Of a stretch of DNA of 64,000 nucleotides, positions 21,218-34,290 are shown piece after piece. The notes below the pieces were generated by a model that was not told where the DNA came from, ran no database searches, and saw only the letters and a list, made by a program, of their open reading frames with translations. Origin of the DNA: Paracyclopina nana (lineage: Eukaryota > Arthropoda > Copepoda > Cyclopoida > Cyclopettidae); NCBI GenBank assembly GCA_019096065.1, contig JAGUCH010000009.1, positions 134,001 to 198,000 on the forward strand. Reading direction: 5' to 3'. Both the position numbers and the translations under genes were made by a program. Within the stretch, counting starts at the first letter, position 1. Every line of letters starts with the position of its first letter.

Positions 21218-22162
21218 TTCCAGAAGCTCCTAGTAACCAAGCTGCTCTTATGCTGGCCATATTCAGTTTTCGCACAATCCATAGATTGACCAATTTTCGA
21301 AGATGAAATATATCCTTATTAAAAAAACCTATGTAGTATTGCTTGCCAGTAAAGGATGCATGAACATATCCAAGCTTGCCATTTCTGCGGTAGCAGTAAA
21401 AGGCACACTAGGCACACAGGCACACTATGTAATTACTAAATTTCTCTGTGAGTGTGCTTTTTACCATTGAGTGTGCGTTTTTCCAATCTGTAAAAGGCAC
21501 TCTCCAGTGGCAAAGTTATGATAAGGAGGTGCGGATAAATTAATTGACCATAAAAAAGTGTGATATTCCATCTTAATGCAATCCTTTCCAACTGAACTTC
21601 ACTAATAGCTATTTTAAAACAAAAACAATGTGTTAAGTCTTTCAAAAACTAATATTGAGTCAAGTAAATCTCAACAAATATCTCAAATTGTTTTTGACAG
21701 AAAGACTAAAATATCAAATAATGAATGTTATCTTGTTTTGCCAATTTTTCTCCCTCAGAGATTTTTTTTATTTGTCCATTTTTTGTCATTCCACTTATTT
21801 GCTTGCTTGGATTTACTAAGAATGCAAAATCAAAGGGCATAAGAACTGAATCTCTTAAACTTTTATGGAACATTTCTCCAACAAGTTGTTAATAATTTCT
21901 TTTGGATTTTCTCATTTTTTACAGTAATTAAGTTGAGGATTATATCAAACTTTACCACATTTGATTGATTTTCCGCACTTCCTTTTTGTCTCTTTTGGTA
22001 AAATGCACACTTGACAGACTAACAGAGAAATTCACCTGCCATATCATGGTGTGCTGAGTGTGCCTTTTACCCATTTCTGCAGTGAAACTTTGGTAAAAAT
22101 CAAGCAGGTTCTTCTTCTCTATTCAATCTTACTTAAAATACAGCGATACTTTCAGTTCTCAT
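21218..22162. other. intergenic region between two convergent genes; possible inverted-repeat element
   Basis: No gene. The string taaaaggcacac at about 21390 has an inverted partner gtgtgccttttac at about 22052-22064, with further ggcacac and gtgtgc copies inside. This suggests a foldback element of about 0.67 kb. No clear target duplication was found. Confidence 0.35.
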
Positions 22163-25100
22163 CTACTTTTGGGTAGCGATGTACTGCTTTTTTACAGCTG
22201 ATTTGGGCATCTTGAGGATCTTGACCTTTTGGTAATTGGGCAAGGATGTGCACAGAGTTTTGTACAGCTTGGACAATGTGAACATTTCCACCACACCATT
22301 GACCAAAATGGGGAACGAGTCTTTGCTGTTGCTCGAGTCTTTGTTGGACAACAGAGTGTTCATCGAGTCCAGCCATTCAGTGGTCAGGCCGAAATACAAA
22401 TGGGTCAGCTCAGAGAGCGACAAAAAGGCGTCCATGGCCTCAGCATTGATGGCAGCAACCTAAAAAACAAACATGCCAAATATTTGTGCTCATTTGGACC
22501 TTGAAATGTGATTTATATCAGGACAATTAGGAGTGATGTGCAAACTTGAATACAACATGGATGTACTTTGCATGGAATCAAATAGACTAAAATACAGTTT
22601 GACTAGAATAATGCATTTAGACTGTAGCTTAATTTGACTAGAATACAGTTTGACTAGAATACATTTAGAGACTTTATTTGAACTGAATACGGCTAGACTA
22701 GAATACATTTAGACTTAAACTTAACTTCACTAGAATACAGCTAGACTAGAATACATTTAGACTAAAACTTAATTTGACTAGAATACATTTTGGCTAAAAT
22801 ACACCTAGACTAAAACTTAATTTGACTAGAATACATTTTGGCTAAAATACATTTAGACTAAAACTTAATTTGACTAGAATACAGCTAGACTAGAATACAT
22901 TTTGGCTAAAATACATTTAGACTACAACTTAATTTGACTAGAATACAGTTTGGCTAAAACTTAATTCGACTAGAAGCTGCTAGACTAGAATACAGTTTGG
23001 CTAAAATACACCTAGACTAAAACTTAATTTGACTAGAATACAGCTAGACTAGACTACATTTTGGCTAAAATACATTTAGACTAAACTGCAATTACATGCC
23101 ACCAGAATACAATTTCATTCAAAGCCCATACACCATTTTCACTTTTAAAAAACTGAATAAGTCTTCCAATCAAGTCTATTCAAATGAAATTGAATCTTGT
23201 AAAAATCATGACACATGCCTTAAGATTGAATTAATAGTATTCAAATTACCTCATCTTTGTAGGCAGGAATGAGCAAAAGTTTGCGTACACTTTGAAGGCT
23301 GACAAGGCCATCGCCAAAGCCTTGAATCAGCTCAAAGTCAATCAGCTCAAGGTCCATCAAATGCCTCAACGTGGACAACTTCCCAATGCTGGCATCAAAC
23401 TTGCCCTTCTCCAGCCTGAGACACTTCAAATTGGCCAAATGCTGGCCTATGCAGCCAAACAAATCTTTGGGGTCAATCTGATCACACTGTCCCAATTCCA
23501 GAGCCTCCAACTGGGACAATGAGCAAAGGTTCGTCAAATCCTCAGTGGAAATGCCTTGCAAACTCAGCAGTGACTGAAATTTCAAATGAGACAAGTTTAA
23601 GTCCTTGAGGATCTTAAATGGGACAATCTTTGATGGGACAGTGTTTGCTGAGACAATCTTTTTGTAACGCTTGGTTGGCAAACTTTTTAGACACTGTTAG
23701 GATACATAGTTGGGACAGTCCCATCATTGGGACAATGTAATGCAATTCAAGAAAACCTTTGTAGGGACACATGTGCTATGACAATTTTTGGGACACTTTG
23801 TTGGGACACTTTGTTGGGACACTTTGTTGGGACACTTTGTTGGGACACTTTGTTGGGACACTTTGTTGGGACACTTTGATGGGGACTCTTTGTTGGGACA
23901 CTTTGATGGGTCACTTTTTTGGGACACTTTTTTGGGACATTTTTTGGACACTTTGTTGGGATAATTTAAGGTATCTTTTAACGTTTTTTGTTGGGACCAT
24001 ATTTTGCGAGGCAAACATTGATGGGAAAGTTGTTGTATGCTAAAGTCCCCGTTGGGACAATATTTGAATGGGACATTTTCTCAAAGGCAACAATTACTGA
24101 CTTTAAAATGGCCTATATGGGACAACCTTCTAGAGGTCATAGTTGATGGGACAAGGTTGCAACGTACAACACCAGCTCATAGTATGATTTCAGTCCCATT
24201 AAGAAATTTTTTTGATGACTTACAAGCTTTGTTAGCTGATGGGACTTCATTGAGACAAACTCCTTCAAGCTTGGCGTGAACTCGTCAAAATTGAGGCTAC
24301 CAGAATTGGCTTTCAACTTGAGCTCTTTCAAATCCTCCAATTGACCAATATGTACCAAGTCCAAAGGCTCTTCATCATTGCAGGAAATACTGGACGCACT
24401 CAAACCTGTAACGTTGAAATGGGACATGAAGGCTGATATTTTGCCAAAAAATCTGGATAAAAAACAAATTAGTAAGGCTTGAAAGAGCAACAGGATTATC
24501 AATTGAAGTATTCGAAAGCTTTTTTTGGACAAACATTAGTAAAAAACCACCAAGATTAAGCTTGAAAAAGCCATTTCAAGACTTGGACATTGTCGTTATT
24601 TTGCTTTGATGGCAGTTATTGATTTAAGATAATTTAAGATATTAAAGGTTTTTTAAGTGTCTAAGCTTTGCTTACTTTCAAGGCGAGTTATTGAAGAGTC
24701 TTTTGCATATTGTACAATGGAATGAAGCGATGAAGGCGAGATCTTGGGCAAGTCAATGGAGTTTAGTGTTATGGCCGCGGAAATGAGATTTTTGGCAAAA
24801 CTCTCCCACGTTTCTTCTTCGGACTTGGAGAAGAGCACTTTTTTCAAGTCCAACTTGATGGTCCCATTGCGATTGAGCTGGTCACGTAAATTCCTCCAAT
24901 CAGTGACACGACAACTCTGCAGGAAAAGACAAAAAGGCTGATATTTGTCCAAATCAATGGTGGGAAAATTAAATCAAAAAGGCTTGAAAGAGCAACATGA
25001 TTATCTAGAGGAGTACAACAAAGCTTATTGTGGTCAAGACACAGGAATAAATCACCAACAATATGCTTGAAAAAGCCATAGTTACATAGTATTTACCTTA

Positions 25101-27864
25101 AGCGTTACACTGGACCACAGCGAAGGATGCCTCGAAATTTGGTACCAAAGTTTGCAGACTTTCGAGGCAGATATTCGGTCCTTCATGCCAAGAAACTTGA
25201 AAACATGCAGCATTGCAAAGTATCCGGAACTCAGTGTCGATTGAAAGTTTTTCATATATTCATCGCTGTGGCCTTTGGCCTTCTTGTCGAAGCCTTTGAA
25301 GCCATTGCTCGATTTGGTACCACTTGTTAGGGGTATTAGGGTGAGCTTTCCATCTGGACTCTCCTCCACTTCAAAACTGGGACACTCCTCAGAACCTTGC
25401 TGTTGTGGTCTCAACAGAATGGGCAATTTGGAAGGTGTCCCAGGATCTTTGGGCTGTTTTGGCTTGCCAACATCAGAAAGGTCCAAATGTGGGACAACCA
25501 AATACTTCATTCCTGAAAATGTACAATCAAGCAAATTCACCAGACCCAACTTTGTTCGAGAAAACCCAAAGCATGTTCAAAGTTAGTCGAACAAGTCATC
25601 CGGTGTGATAATGAAAGCCTTAACACTGGCCTTGATTTCCTTAAGACAAATGATGATTTTTTACCAGCAATGTTGACCACTGACTGGGCCTCGATGGGTC
25701 TTAACGGGGCTGATCCGGATTTGCCAGCGAACCTCGCTTTCTTCGCTCCTGATCCTCCGGAAGGCGTCAGAGTAACAGAAGGCTGTTTCGTCTTGAGCTT
25801 TCCAGCTGACGAGCCAAGGGCTGACGTGATTGTGGTGGTGCCCAATGAGGAAAAAGGCTTGTTTTCCTTTCCAGCTGGAGGCTGGCACATGGAGCAGTAA
25901 AAGTCATATCCGGAGTAGTCGTTCAAGGCTCCCAACCCGACACATCCTGGATGATACAAGCTCTGGCAGGAGCTACAACTGAGTCCAGGAAAACCCGAAG
26001 CATTCTCGCAGTGAATCGAACAAGTCACATTGGATGTTATGGGTGGCCTTAGCACTGGTCTTGATTTCCTTAAAACAAATAATGATTTTTTAAGATTGTT
26101 GCTGAAAACATAATGACAAACATGCTATACTTGATAGGGGAGATTTTGAGCTTCTTCGACATCTCAAATGATGGTCGACTATGTATGTTCATTTTGTTTT
26201 TCGACAAATGGCTTATAGGCGTGATTGTGACTCCACTGTTGCCCAAACTTTGTGTTTTGGACCGTTGTTGTTCGATGTCCAAATCGAAATCTTCTTCGTC
26301 CTCGTCCAATTCGATTTGATCGCTTGAATTGGGTGATTCGAAGGCATTCCTCTCCTTCATTTTGCCAAACATTTTCACCTTAAGCAGGCCACTTGGTAGG
26401 GAAGGACTTAAACTGGTTCCACTGCTATCCTTAAGTCTTGCCTCAGGAGTTTTCGCAACCGGTTGAACCGGTTCAACTTTTGGAGGGAAAATGTCGACAA
26501 CTTCATCGAAGGCTCGAATGATTTCCTCGCCTTTCGGGGCATTCAAAGGATCATTGCGAAATGAGAAATTGTGCAGAGTCAGAGTATGCGAATTGGCAAC
26601 TGGAAAAGGCAGAACAGTGATTAAGAAGACAAGTAAATGACGTACCCTTCATATGCTTTTATCATGGGCATAAAGAAATCTCAACAAATAAACGGGATGA
26701 GCATGGAAAGCTGACTTCTCGAGCTTTCCAATGACGCACTCAAAGTTTCTGCGGCTTTTTATCGGGATTCAAGGCATAAATTTGGATTTGCTTGGCTGTC
26801 CACCAAAATACCAAAGTTGAAAGTGGACTTACTATATCAAATATACATTTTATGATTATGATTTTCTGTTTTGGATTTGAAGCAACAAAAACCAATGACG
26901 ATGTCATTGGAAAGCTCAAAAAAGCAGCTATCGATGCACTTCTGCCTCATTAACATAGATTATGAAACGCCCATGTTAAAAGCACCAAATGGGTTCATCA
27001 TTATTTTTTTTAAAGCTCAGACTTACGGAAAGGTCTTAGCTCCGCTTGAGACTTGAAAGTTCTGGGCTTTGTTCCTGGTAGAATTGGGGCATGGTAAACG
27101 ACTTCCCTGGCCTTTGAGCAAAGGCTGCCATCCTCATTGCGGTCGTAGATCACCTCTCTCACCCAACCTGCAAAATAAAGATTAAAACAAATTAAGACCG
27201 AAGCAACTATTTGAAATCAGTAAAGTCACTTCCAAAAGCTTAATTTTATCACATCCATTCATCATAAAAGAGCCTGTTTTAAGTCCAAATAACTCCAAAG
27301 AAGACTTAAAATTGAAGTCAAAATCAGTTCTAGATTCTACAATGAAAAAAGATCCTCAGCCAAAATTTAAGGCTGAAAAAAGGGCCTTAAAGCAGGCTTA
27401 ATTTCAAGTCACTTACCAGCTGACAAAGGCTTAAAGAATTGCGACGAAGGCTTCCATTCGCGACTTTCGCGCTGTGGCACAATCGGAGCGTTTATTTTGA
27501 TCTTGAGCGGCTTCACTTTTCGCGAATCTTCCTCGGTTTTCTCCTCGGAAAACCGGACGTGATACTCCGGCAAAATTCCGTCAAACCACCCGGAGCAATT
27601 TTGCATATTTGGCGGGAACGGAAAAGTGAGGTCCAAGTCGAGAAATTCGTCGCTTTTCCCGGGGAAAATGTCCGCCGCCGACGCCGACGCCGCTTTAATT
27701 TCGTCCTCGTAGAATCCGTGGAAATCCGCCTCCATTTCCTCAGCGTTGAACTCTGTGGTTTCCATGAGGACTGGTTCACCAGGCAAATCAATTTCTTCTT
27801 CTTCTTCTTCCTCCTCTTCTTCAATTAGCGAAGCATCACTCAAATTGTCTTCCATTTCGTCCAT
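22163..27864 (-). CDS. MBD-like / PHD / F-box / LRR protein
   Basis: Nine exons on the minus strand: 27864-27417, 27167-27027, 26599-26131, 26068-25665, 25512-25097, 24916-24676, 24432-24257, 23573-23250 and 22459-22163. All phases match, giving 971 residues. The N-terminus is strongly acidic (a run of about ten Glu). Residues 150-212 look like a methyl-CpG-binding-type (MBD/TAM) fold: GWVREVIYDRNEDGS, PRTFKSQAELRPF, then LTLHNFSFR. A C4HC3 PHD finger spans residues 369-414 (C369, C373, C384, C387, H392, C395, C411, C414). An F-box lies at about 584-626 (MLHVFKFLGMKDR, VCKLWYQISRHPSLW). LRRs fill 707-970. F-box plus LRR suggests a substrate receptor of an SCF ubiquitin ligase, and MBD plus PHD suggests chromatin targeting. 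FBXL19 and KDM2 have CXXC-PHD-F-box-LRR; here an MBD-like domain stands in place of CXXC. The exon 6/7 and 7/8 junctions are the least certain. Confidence 0.8.
22545..23090. repeat. minisatellite, gactagaatacagctagacta type
   Basis: Many copies of short units (gactagaatacag, gctagactagaatacatt, ggctaaaatacatttagact) arranged in a loose higher-order pattern, in the last intron of the MBD/F-box gene. Confidence 0.85.
23760..23990. repeat. minisatellite, 13-bp unit
   Basis: About 14 copies of GTTGGGACACTTT, in the intron between exons 7 and 8 of the MBD/F-box gene. Scattered gggaca strings continue to 24250. Confidence 0.9.
25545..25662 (-). pseudogene. decayed duplicate of the PHD-exon 5' end
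   Basis: About 115 bp matching the start of exon 4 of the MBD/F-box gene (26000-26090), including the intron tail, the splice acceptor ttaag/gaaatcaag and the coding start KSRPVLR. The copy has lost the second zinc cysteine and runs into a stop, so it cannot make a PHD finger. It lies in the 152-nt intron directly after the real exon. Confidence 0.7.
26601..27026. other. intron 2 of the MBD/F-box gene
   Basis: No exon. It contains one copy of the recurrent hairpin atggaaagct...agctttcca at about 26704-26735. Confidence 0.5.
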
Positions 27865-28904
27865 TTTGACGCGAAATTCGCCGAGTTTATTTTGACGCCC
27901 GACAACTTCGCGGAAATTTTACTCTCGCTCGCAGCAAAGTGTAAACAAACAACAGCGCGGCCAGATGAACCTGAACTCAAAAGAGCCAACTACTGCTGAT
28001 AAGCGCCACTTTTTCCAGATTCTGAGCGCAAAAAAGTGATATTTGCAGGTATTTGATAAACTTTTAATTTATTTGCAATTCAACTGAGAATTTCCAAAAA
28101 TTGCGGGTATTTTTTCGATAAAAAATTGAAAAGAAGTACTCAGCCAAATTTGCTAAATCTGGTAACTCTTTTTCGGTGTAAACAATGCATCTAAATTTGC
28201 CCAGAGTCGATCTACAAAATCTAAGGCAAAATTGGACTGAGGATCAAGTGTAAAAATGTTGATAAAAACATTTTTTTCAATTGTAACTGATGCAACGCAA
28301 TTTGGTTTTAATTAAATTCTGTTGAATCAATAAATTAAATGAATTGCTATTTCTTTTATTAGCAAAAAACCATTTTAAAACATAGATTGACTTGGCTGAA
28401 ATTCGAAAACTCGTCAAGTGTCTTGTTACTTTTAAGGCATTTTTGGGAACTTTTCCATATTTAAGTGCATAAAACTAAAAAATTGTAGCAATCAATAGGC
28501 TTTCAAAAATTAATTATGCAGCTAATTCGAGCATATTTTCCAAAAAAGATGAGCTGAAAGCTTCATTTTTTCACCGTTTTGGGAGGTATGCTCAGTGACC
28601 GCGTGAGCATGGTTAACCCGTACCTCAAAAGTGTTTCAAGCTGCTAGAAATAGAATCAGGCCAAAAAGAGCCAACTTTTTAGAATAACCAGCCACTTTTC
28701 ATAAAGTAATGCCATTCTGGTAGTACCTTTGATTGATGCATTGGCCAGCCCGAAGTTAGTTTAGGACATTCATCATGGTGCTAATGAGTCATCTCCTTAA
28801 ATATAACAGCCTAGCATTAAGCATGCTTAACCACAACTTCACCCCGCAGGTCAGGCAATGCTTGAACACATTGTTTAAATAATGCTCAGTTTCATCAATA
28901 AACT
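27865..28904. other. upstream/intergenic region of the MBD/F-box gene
   Basis: No gene seen. The first 100 bp are relatively GC-rich (cgcccgacaacttcgcgg), which suits a promoter or 5' UTR. The rest is AT-rich. Confidence 0.4.
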
Positions 28905-29890
28905 TTGAAAAAATCCCGACTTGAGGATCTTAAGTCAATGATCCAGGATCCAGAGTCAAAGATCCAGAATCAAGCTTCCAGAGTCAATAATCCAGGATCA
29001 AGGATCTATAGTCAACGATCCAGAATCGAGGATCTAGAGTCAATGATCCAGGATCCAGAGTCGAAGATCCAGAATCAAGCTTCCAGAGTCAATAATCCAG
29101 GATCAAGGATCTATAGTCAACGATCCAGAATCGAGGATCTAGAGTCAATGATCCAGGATCCAGAGTGGAAGATCCAGAATCAAGCTTCCAGAGTCAATAA
29201 TCCAGAATCAAGGATCTGGAGTCAATGATCCAGAATCGAGGATCTAGAGTCAATGATCCAGGATCCAGAGTGGAAGATCCAGAATCAAGCTTCCAGAGTC
29301 AATAATCCAGAATCAAGGATCTGGAGTCAATGATCCAGAATTGAGATTCCATTGTCAATGATTCATCTTGAGTCACTGATCCAGAATCAAGGATCTAGAG
29401 TCAATGAATTAGAATTAAGGATCCAGAGTCAATGATCCAGGATCCAGAGTGGAAGATCCAGAATCAAGCTTCCAGAGTCAATAATCCAGAATCAAGGATC
29501 TAGAGTCTATGATCCCGAATTGAGTTTCCATTGTCAATTATTGATCTTTAGTCACTGATCAAGAATTGAGGAAACAGGCATTGATCCGGAATCAACTTTC
29601 TAGAGTCAATGATCCAGAATCAAGGATCTAGAGTCAATGATCCGGAACTGAATAGCCGGAGTCAATGATAATCCATATAAGAGGATCTAGAGTCAGTGAT
29701 TTAGAATCGAGTTTTCAAAGTCAATGATTGATCTTGAGACAATGATCAAGAATTGAGGAACCAGAGGCACCGATCCGGAATCAAGTTTCTAGAGTCACTG
29801 ATCCAGAATCGATGATCCAGAGTCAATCATTCAGAACCAATGACTAAGAAACAAGCAAATTAATCCAAGGATCCATATTTGAGAATCTAG
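28905..29890. repeat. minisatellite, gatccagaatcaag type
   Basis: About 1 kb of gatccagaatcaaggatct and agagtcaatgatccaggatc units. The higher-order period is about 110 bp and is best preserved at 28.92-29.3 kb, decaying rightward. The ORF across the best part is a repeat artefact. Confidence 0.9.
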
Positions 29891-29899
29891 AGTCAATTG

Positions 29900-30540
29900 T
29901 CAAACAAGGCTTAATACCTCATACTTACATACCTACAATAAAATTAATTAAAATACAGAATTCAACATGTTACTTAATAAATCAAATAATTTTTTTCAAA
30001 TGCATTTTTAACCTAAAATTGAAAGAAAGTTTAGATTTTAAGTTCATTGTCTTAATAAATGCAAATCATGCAAGTTGTCACAATGAAAGATCGGTTTTCA
30101 AACTAGTTAGGAAGCATTTCCAAAAATTGCACATTTTCTTCTTTAAAAACTACAATGTATCAAAAAATAGCGAAATTCAGATATGCATTAAAACTATTGC
30201 GTTTTTTCAAAGGCAGGCATAATTGGAAAATACATTTTAAAAGCTGAATATTCAAGACTGCATTTGCCTGAAAAATAGCGAACCCGCTCAACTTTCCAAT
30301 CAAAACAAGCAACAGCTGACTTTTCCGTTGAAAGTTGAATTATTTCGCGGAAATTTCAGCGTAACGAATTTTCCATAGCAACAAGAATCAGCTTGTAATT
30401 ATCAATTTTTGTATCTAATAAAATACAGTTTAACGGAATTTTTCCGTTAACATAAGGTATGCGGAATTTTTTAAGACTTTTAAGCGAATTATCGTTGTTA
30501 ATTTGCCGAGTTTTGTTGTTTCAGTGAATTCAGGATTTTT
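29900..30540. other. no recognised feature
   Basis: AT-rich. A few ttccgttaac/gcggaattt strings; no gene or array. Confidence 0.4.
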
Positions 30541-30544
30541 GAAG

Positions 30545-31125
30545 TGAAATCAGGTCGTCCAAACCTTGCCATTGAAACCTTGATGATACCGGACGAACCC
30601 TGCCAGCAAGTCGTTAACTCAACCGTTACAACCGTTGGCTTGATGAAACCTTGGCGTAACGAAATACCTTGGCCGTATTTTCGTCATGTGGAACATTTGC
30701 TAGTGCCGCCAAAGTAAGATGTGCAGAAGGTTTTCTCCGAACCTGTCAACTTTCGCCCAAACCTTGTCGTCATCAGCTGAACCTTGACGTCAATCAAATC
30801 CTCATCTTCACGTTTTAATGAGAACCTTACTATCCGTGATAAGAACTGTACTGATTCTGAACATCAAAGGCGATCAAAACCTTGACACTACTGAAAGAAC
30901 CTTGATGTCTCCAACCGAACCTTGCTATCATCGTCAGAACCTTGACATCACAGTCAGAACCTTGCCATCACCGTCAGAATATTTCCATAACTTCATAACC
31001 TTGCCATCAACATCATAACCTTGGTGTTACCTTCAGAACCGTGGCATCACTGTCAAAACCTTGGCATCACAGTCAGAACCTTGATTTCAGCGTCAGAACC
31101 TTGATATCACCGTCAAAAACTGGAC
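30545..31125. repeat. degenerate tandem repeat, about 20-bp unit
   Basis: Units resemble CAGAACCTTGACATCACCGT, with strong divergence at the left end and clear copies at 30.88-31.12 kb. Confidence 0.75.
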
Positions 31126-31199
31126 CTTTCTTTGACAGAGGGCAACAAACCCTTGGCCATCATGGTAAGATTGATTTGTAGCTGTATTCTGATAGTTTC

Positions 31200-32045
31200 C
31201 AGTGTGAGAGCTTCCAAGTCTGAGAATTTCAAGTAATTTAATAGTCAATAATTTTGGAGTTTCAAGTCCAAGAGTTTCACGTCTGAGAGTTTCAAGTCTG
31301 AGAGTTTCAAGTCTGAGAGTTTCAAGTCCCGAGAGTTTCAAGTCTGAGGATTCCAGTCTGAGAGTTTCAAGTCTAAGTTTCAAGTCTAAGTTTCAAGTCT
31401 AAGTTTCAAGTGTGATAGTTTCAAGTGTGATAGTTTCAAGTGTGAGAGTTTGAAGTCTGAGAGTTTGAAGTCTGAGAGTTTGAAGTCAGAGAGTTTGAAG
31501 TCAGAGAGTTTGAAGTCTAAGTTTCAAGTCTAAGTTTCAAGTCTAAGTTTCAAGTCTAAGTTTCAAGTCTAAGTTTCAAGTCTAAGTTTCAAGTCTAAGT
31601 TTCAAGTCTAAGTTTCAAGTCTAAGTTTCAAGTCTAAGTTTCAAGTCTAAGTTTCAAGTCTAAGTTTCAAGTCTAAGTTTCAAGTCTAAGTTTCAAGTCT
31701 AAGTTTCCAGTCTAAGTTTCAAGTCTAAGTTTCAAGTCTAAGTTTCAAGTCTAAGTTTCAAGTCTAAGTTTCAAGTCTAAGTTTCAAGTCTAAGTTTCAA
31801 GTCTAAGTTTCAAGTCTAAGTTTTAAGTGTGAGGGCTTCAAGTGTGAGAGTTTCAAGTGTGAGAGTTTTAAGTGTGAGAGTTTCAAGTGTGAGAGTTTCC
31901 AGTCTGTGAGTTTCAAGGCTGAGAGTTTGAAGCCAAAAAGGTTTAATCCTAAGAATTTCGAGTCCGAGAGTTTTAATTAGAAGCTTACAATCTGAGAGTT
32001 TCAAGTCATAAAGTGTCAAGTCTGAGAGATTCAAGTTGGGCATTT
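31200..32045. repeat. minisatellite, 12-bp and 15-bp units
   Basis: The core (31370-31820) is over 30 near-perfect copies of AAGTCTAAGTTTC-like 12-mers. It is flanked by 15-bp agtctgagagtttca variants on both sides. Confidence 0.93.
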
Positions 32046-32983
32046 TAAGCTAGATTTTCTTGTCAGTTATAAGTGTACGTCAATCTCTATAAAAGGAAGT
32101 TACACGAGTTGGGGCAAATATTGTCGTACATAGTTCAGCAGGGCAAGACACTGAAAACTGCTGGGAAATGACTTAACCCAAATGGAAGTGCTGGGAGTTA
32201 CATCAACTTAACTTTTCATAATTTAAATGTATAATACTTTTGTTGCTTGAGTCAAGTCACTAGCAGTAAAAATACCTTTATATTTTATGGGTCAAGTGAC
32301 TAGCACACTTTGTTGTAGCGTGTCTCGATTGGCAAGCAAGCCAAGGCCCAGTTCACCTGACTTAAAAAAAATAATTAAGATTAAAATAAAATGTCAAAGG
32401 ACAAACTTTGCAAGAATTTTACAAAATTCCGTTCATTATCAATATATTTTAATCATGCTAAAAAGCATTATGTCAAAATCTTCAAAATGTCCAAATTTCA
32501 ATTTTGCTCGATAAAATCACACAAAATGTGTAATAGTCACTCCTAAGAATTTGCTTAGTAATCCAAGTGATCTCCACTTTTTGTGTCATTTGTCTGGCTT
32601 AAATTGGCATCTTGCCATTATTGAAGATTGCTAAGAAATGCTTTTAGTTCAAATTAATACACATTGTTATTTTTGAATAAGACTTGTATCGTCGTTCAGA
32701 TGAACGCGTCCCACATTGCTTGGGCAAGCTACAGGTGCATATGTCCACTTCAGTAAAAGCAAGCCCGACTTGTCCTCTAGTTGCGATTTTTTCCTGCTTT
32801 TGGCTGCTTTCACTTCTTTAATTGTCCACTGAAGCAACATAGTTAGTAGCTGATGCAGCTGGCTCAGTAGTCACGGCTCATTCTCAGTGCAATTCATCAT
32901 TTTCCTAGTGACAAATGGCTCAGCAGTTGGCTCAGTGGCTCAAGAGCTCAGTGGTGCTGAGCAGGTGAACTGAAGCTCTCAAC

Positions 32984-34290
32984 ATGCATACAGCAGCCTC
33001 AGGCAGCCATTTGGACATGGCTGGGAGGTCATTGTCCAACTATGGAGGCTCCACACTGAGCATAGCCTCAGCAGCCTCAAGAAGACACCAACCGAGGTCA
33101 CATGGCATGCTCACAGGGGACACCAAGTCAGTTTTGTTGTTTATCCATTCAAAAGAGAAAGCAATTTTCCAAGGTGTAACTTAGCTTGTGCTTGAGATGC
33201 TCTAGTGGACTAGGAAAAACACTAGGAGCTAGGAGTCTTGACATTATTATTGCCTTGATTTGATTGACTTAAAAACTTGGAGTCTTAAAAATTGGTTGTC
33301 TTGATGAAAAGTAATTGTCTAGATGAGAAGTCTTGATTGTCTTGTTTTTAATTCTTGATTGCATTGAGTGTAGTGAAGACAAATCTTTATTGTCTAGATG
33401 CTGAGTCTTGATTGTCTTGATACTAAGCTTTGATTGTTTTGATGATAACTCTTGGTTGTCTTAGTAACAAGTCCTGATTGTCTCCATGATAACTCTTGAA
33501 TGTCTTGATGACAATTCTTGATTGTCGTGATGATAAGTTTTGATTGTCTTGAGTGTAGTGAAGACATGTCTTGATTGTCTAGATGCTAAGTCTTAATTGT
33601 CTTGATGTCAATTCTTGATTGTCTTGATGACAATTCTTGATTGTCTTGATGTCAATTCTTGATTGTCTTGATGACAATTCTTGATTGTCTTGATGACAAT
33701 TCTTGATTGTCTTGATGACAAGTCTTGATTGTCTTGATGACAATTCTTGATTGTCTTGATGACAAGTCTTGATTGTCTTGATGCCAGTTTTTGATTGTCT
33801 TGATGACGAGGCTTGATTGTAGTGAAAATAAGACTTGATTGCCTTCATGAAATGTCTTCTTTTTCTTCATTACAAGTCTTGATTGTCTTGAGTGCAAGTC
33901 TTGGTGACTATAAAATAAAGTGTTCAATCAACTTTTGAAAGACTCTTGATTTTCCTGATGATGAAGCACTCAATGCCAGAGCCTCAAATCTAACAAAAAT
34001 TATTTTCAGACTAGGATAAATCATTTTCTGATCAATTCTTAAAATTAATTTTAAAAACCATAACAAATGAGATTTTGTAATGACTTTTACAAAATTCAAA
34101 TTTCACTTCTTGACAACTTTTCTCATTCTTTTTTTCTATGTAAAGGGAATGCAAGTACGAGCAAGACTTGGAGTTCAGTGCCACATCAAGACAATTAAAC
34201 TACAGGAGGGCCAAAGAAGAGAAAGAGAAGAAGCTCAAGAGATTAAAACAGCTTCAGAAAATCCAGCAGGAACAGCGAAGAAAAACATGA
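32984..34290 (+). CDS. candidate small gene with charged coiled coil
   Basis: Two exons proposed: 32984-33126 (donor aa/gtcagt) and 34146-34290 (acceptor taaag/gga), joined in matching phase 2. The first exon reads MHTAASGSHLDMAGRS and is Ser/Ala-rich. The second reads ECKYEQDLEFSATSRQ, then a Lys/Glu/Gln-rich helix (AKEEKEKKLKRLKQLQKIQQ), stopping at TGA 34288-34290. The coded stretch is protein-like but I recognise no family. The intron is occupied by a minisatellite. A different frame through the second exon could instead join the acidic exon at 34778. Confidence 0.35.
33290..33905. repeat. minisatellite, 22-bp unit
   Basis: Units of TTGATTGTCTTGATGACAAT plus TC. About ten tight copies at 33590-33800, with diverged copies on both sides. 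Confidence 0.9.

Noticed and set aside
24440..24455. Stronger-looking acceptor (tttatccag) for exon 7 of the MBD/F-box gene
   Set aside because: It is out of phase with the clear donor at 24675; the acceptor giving 24432 keeps the frame. Some doubt remains.
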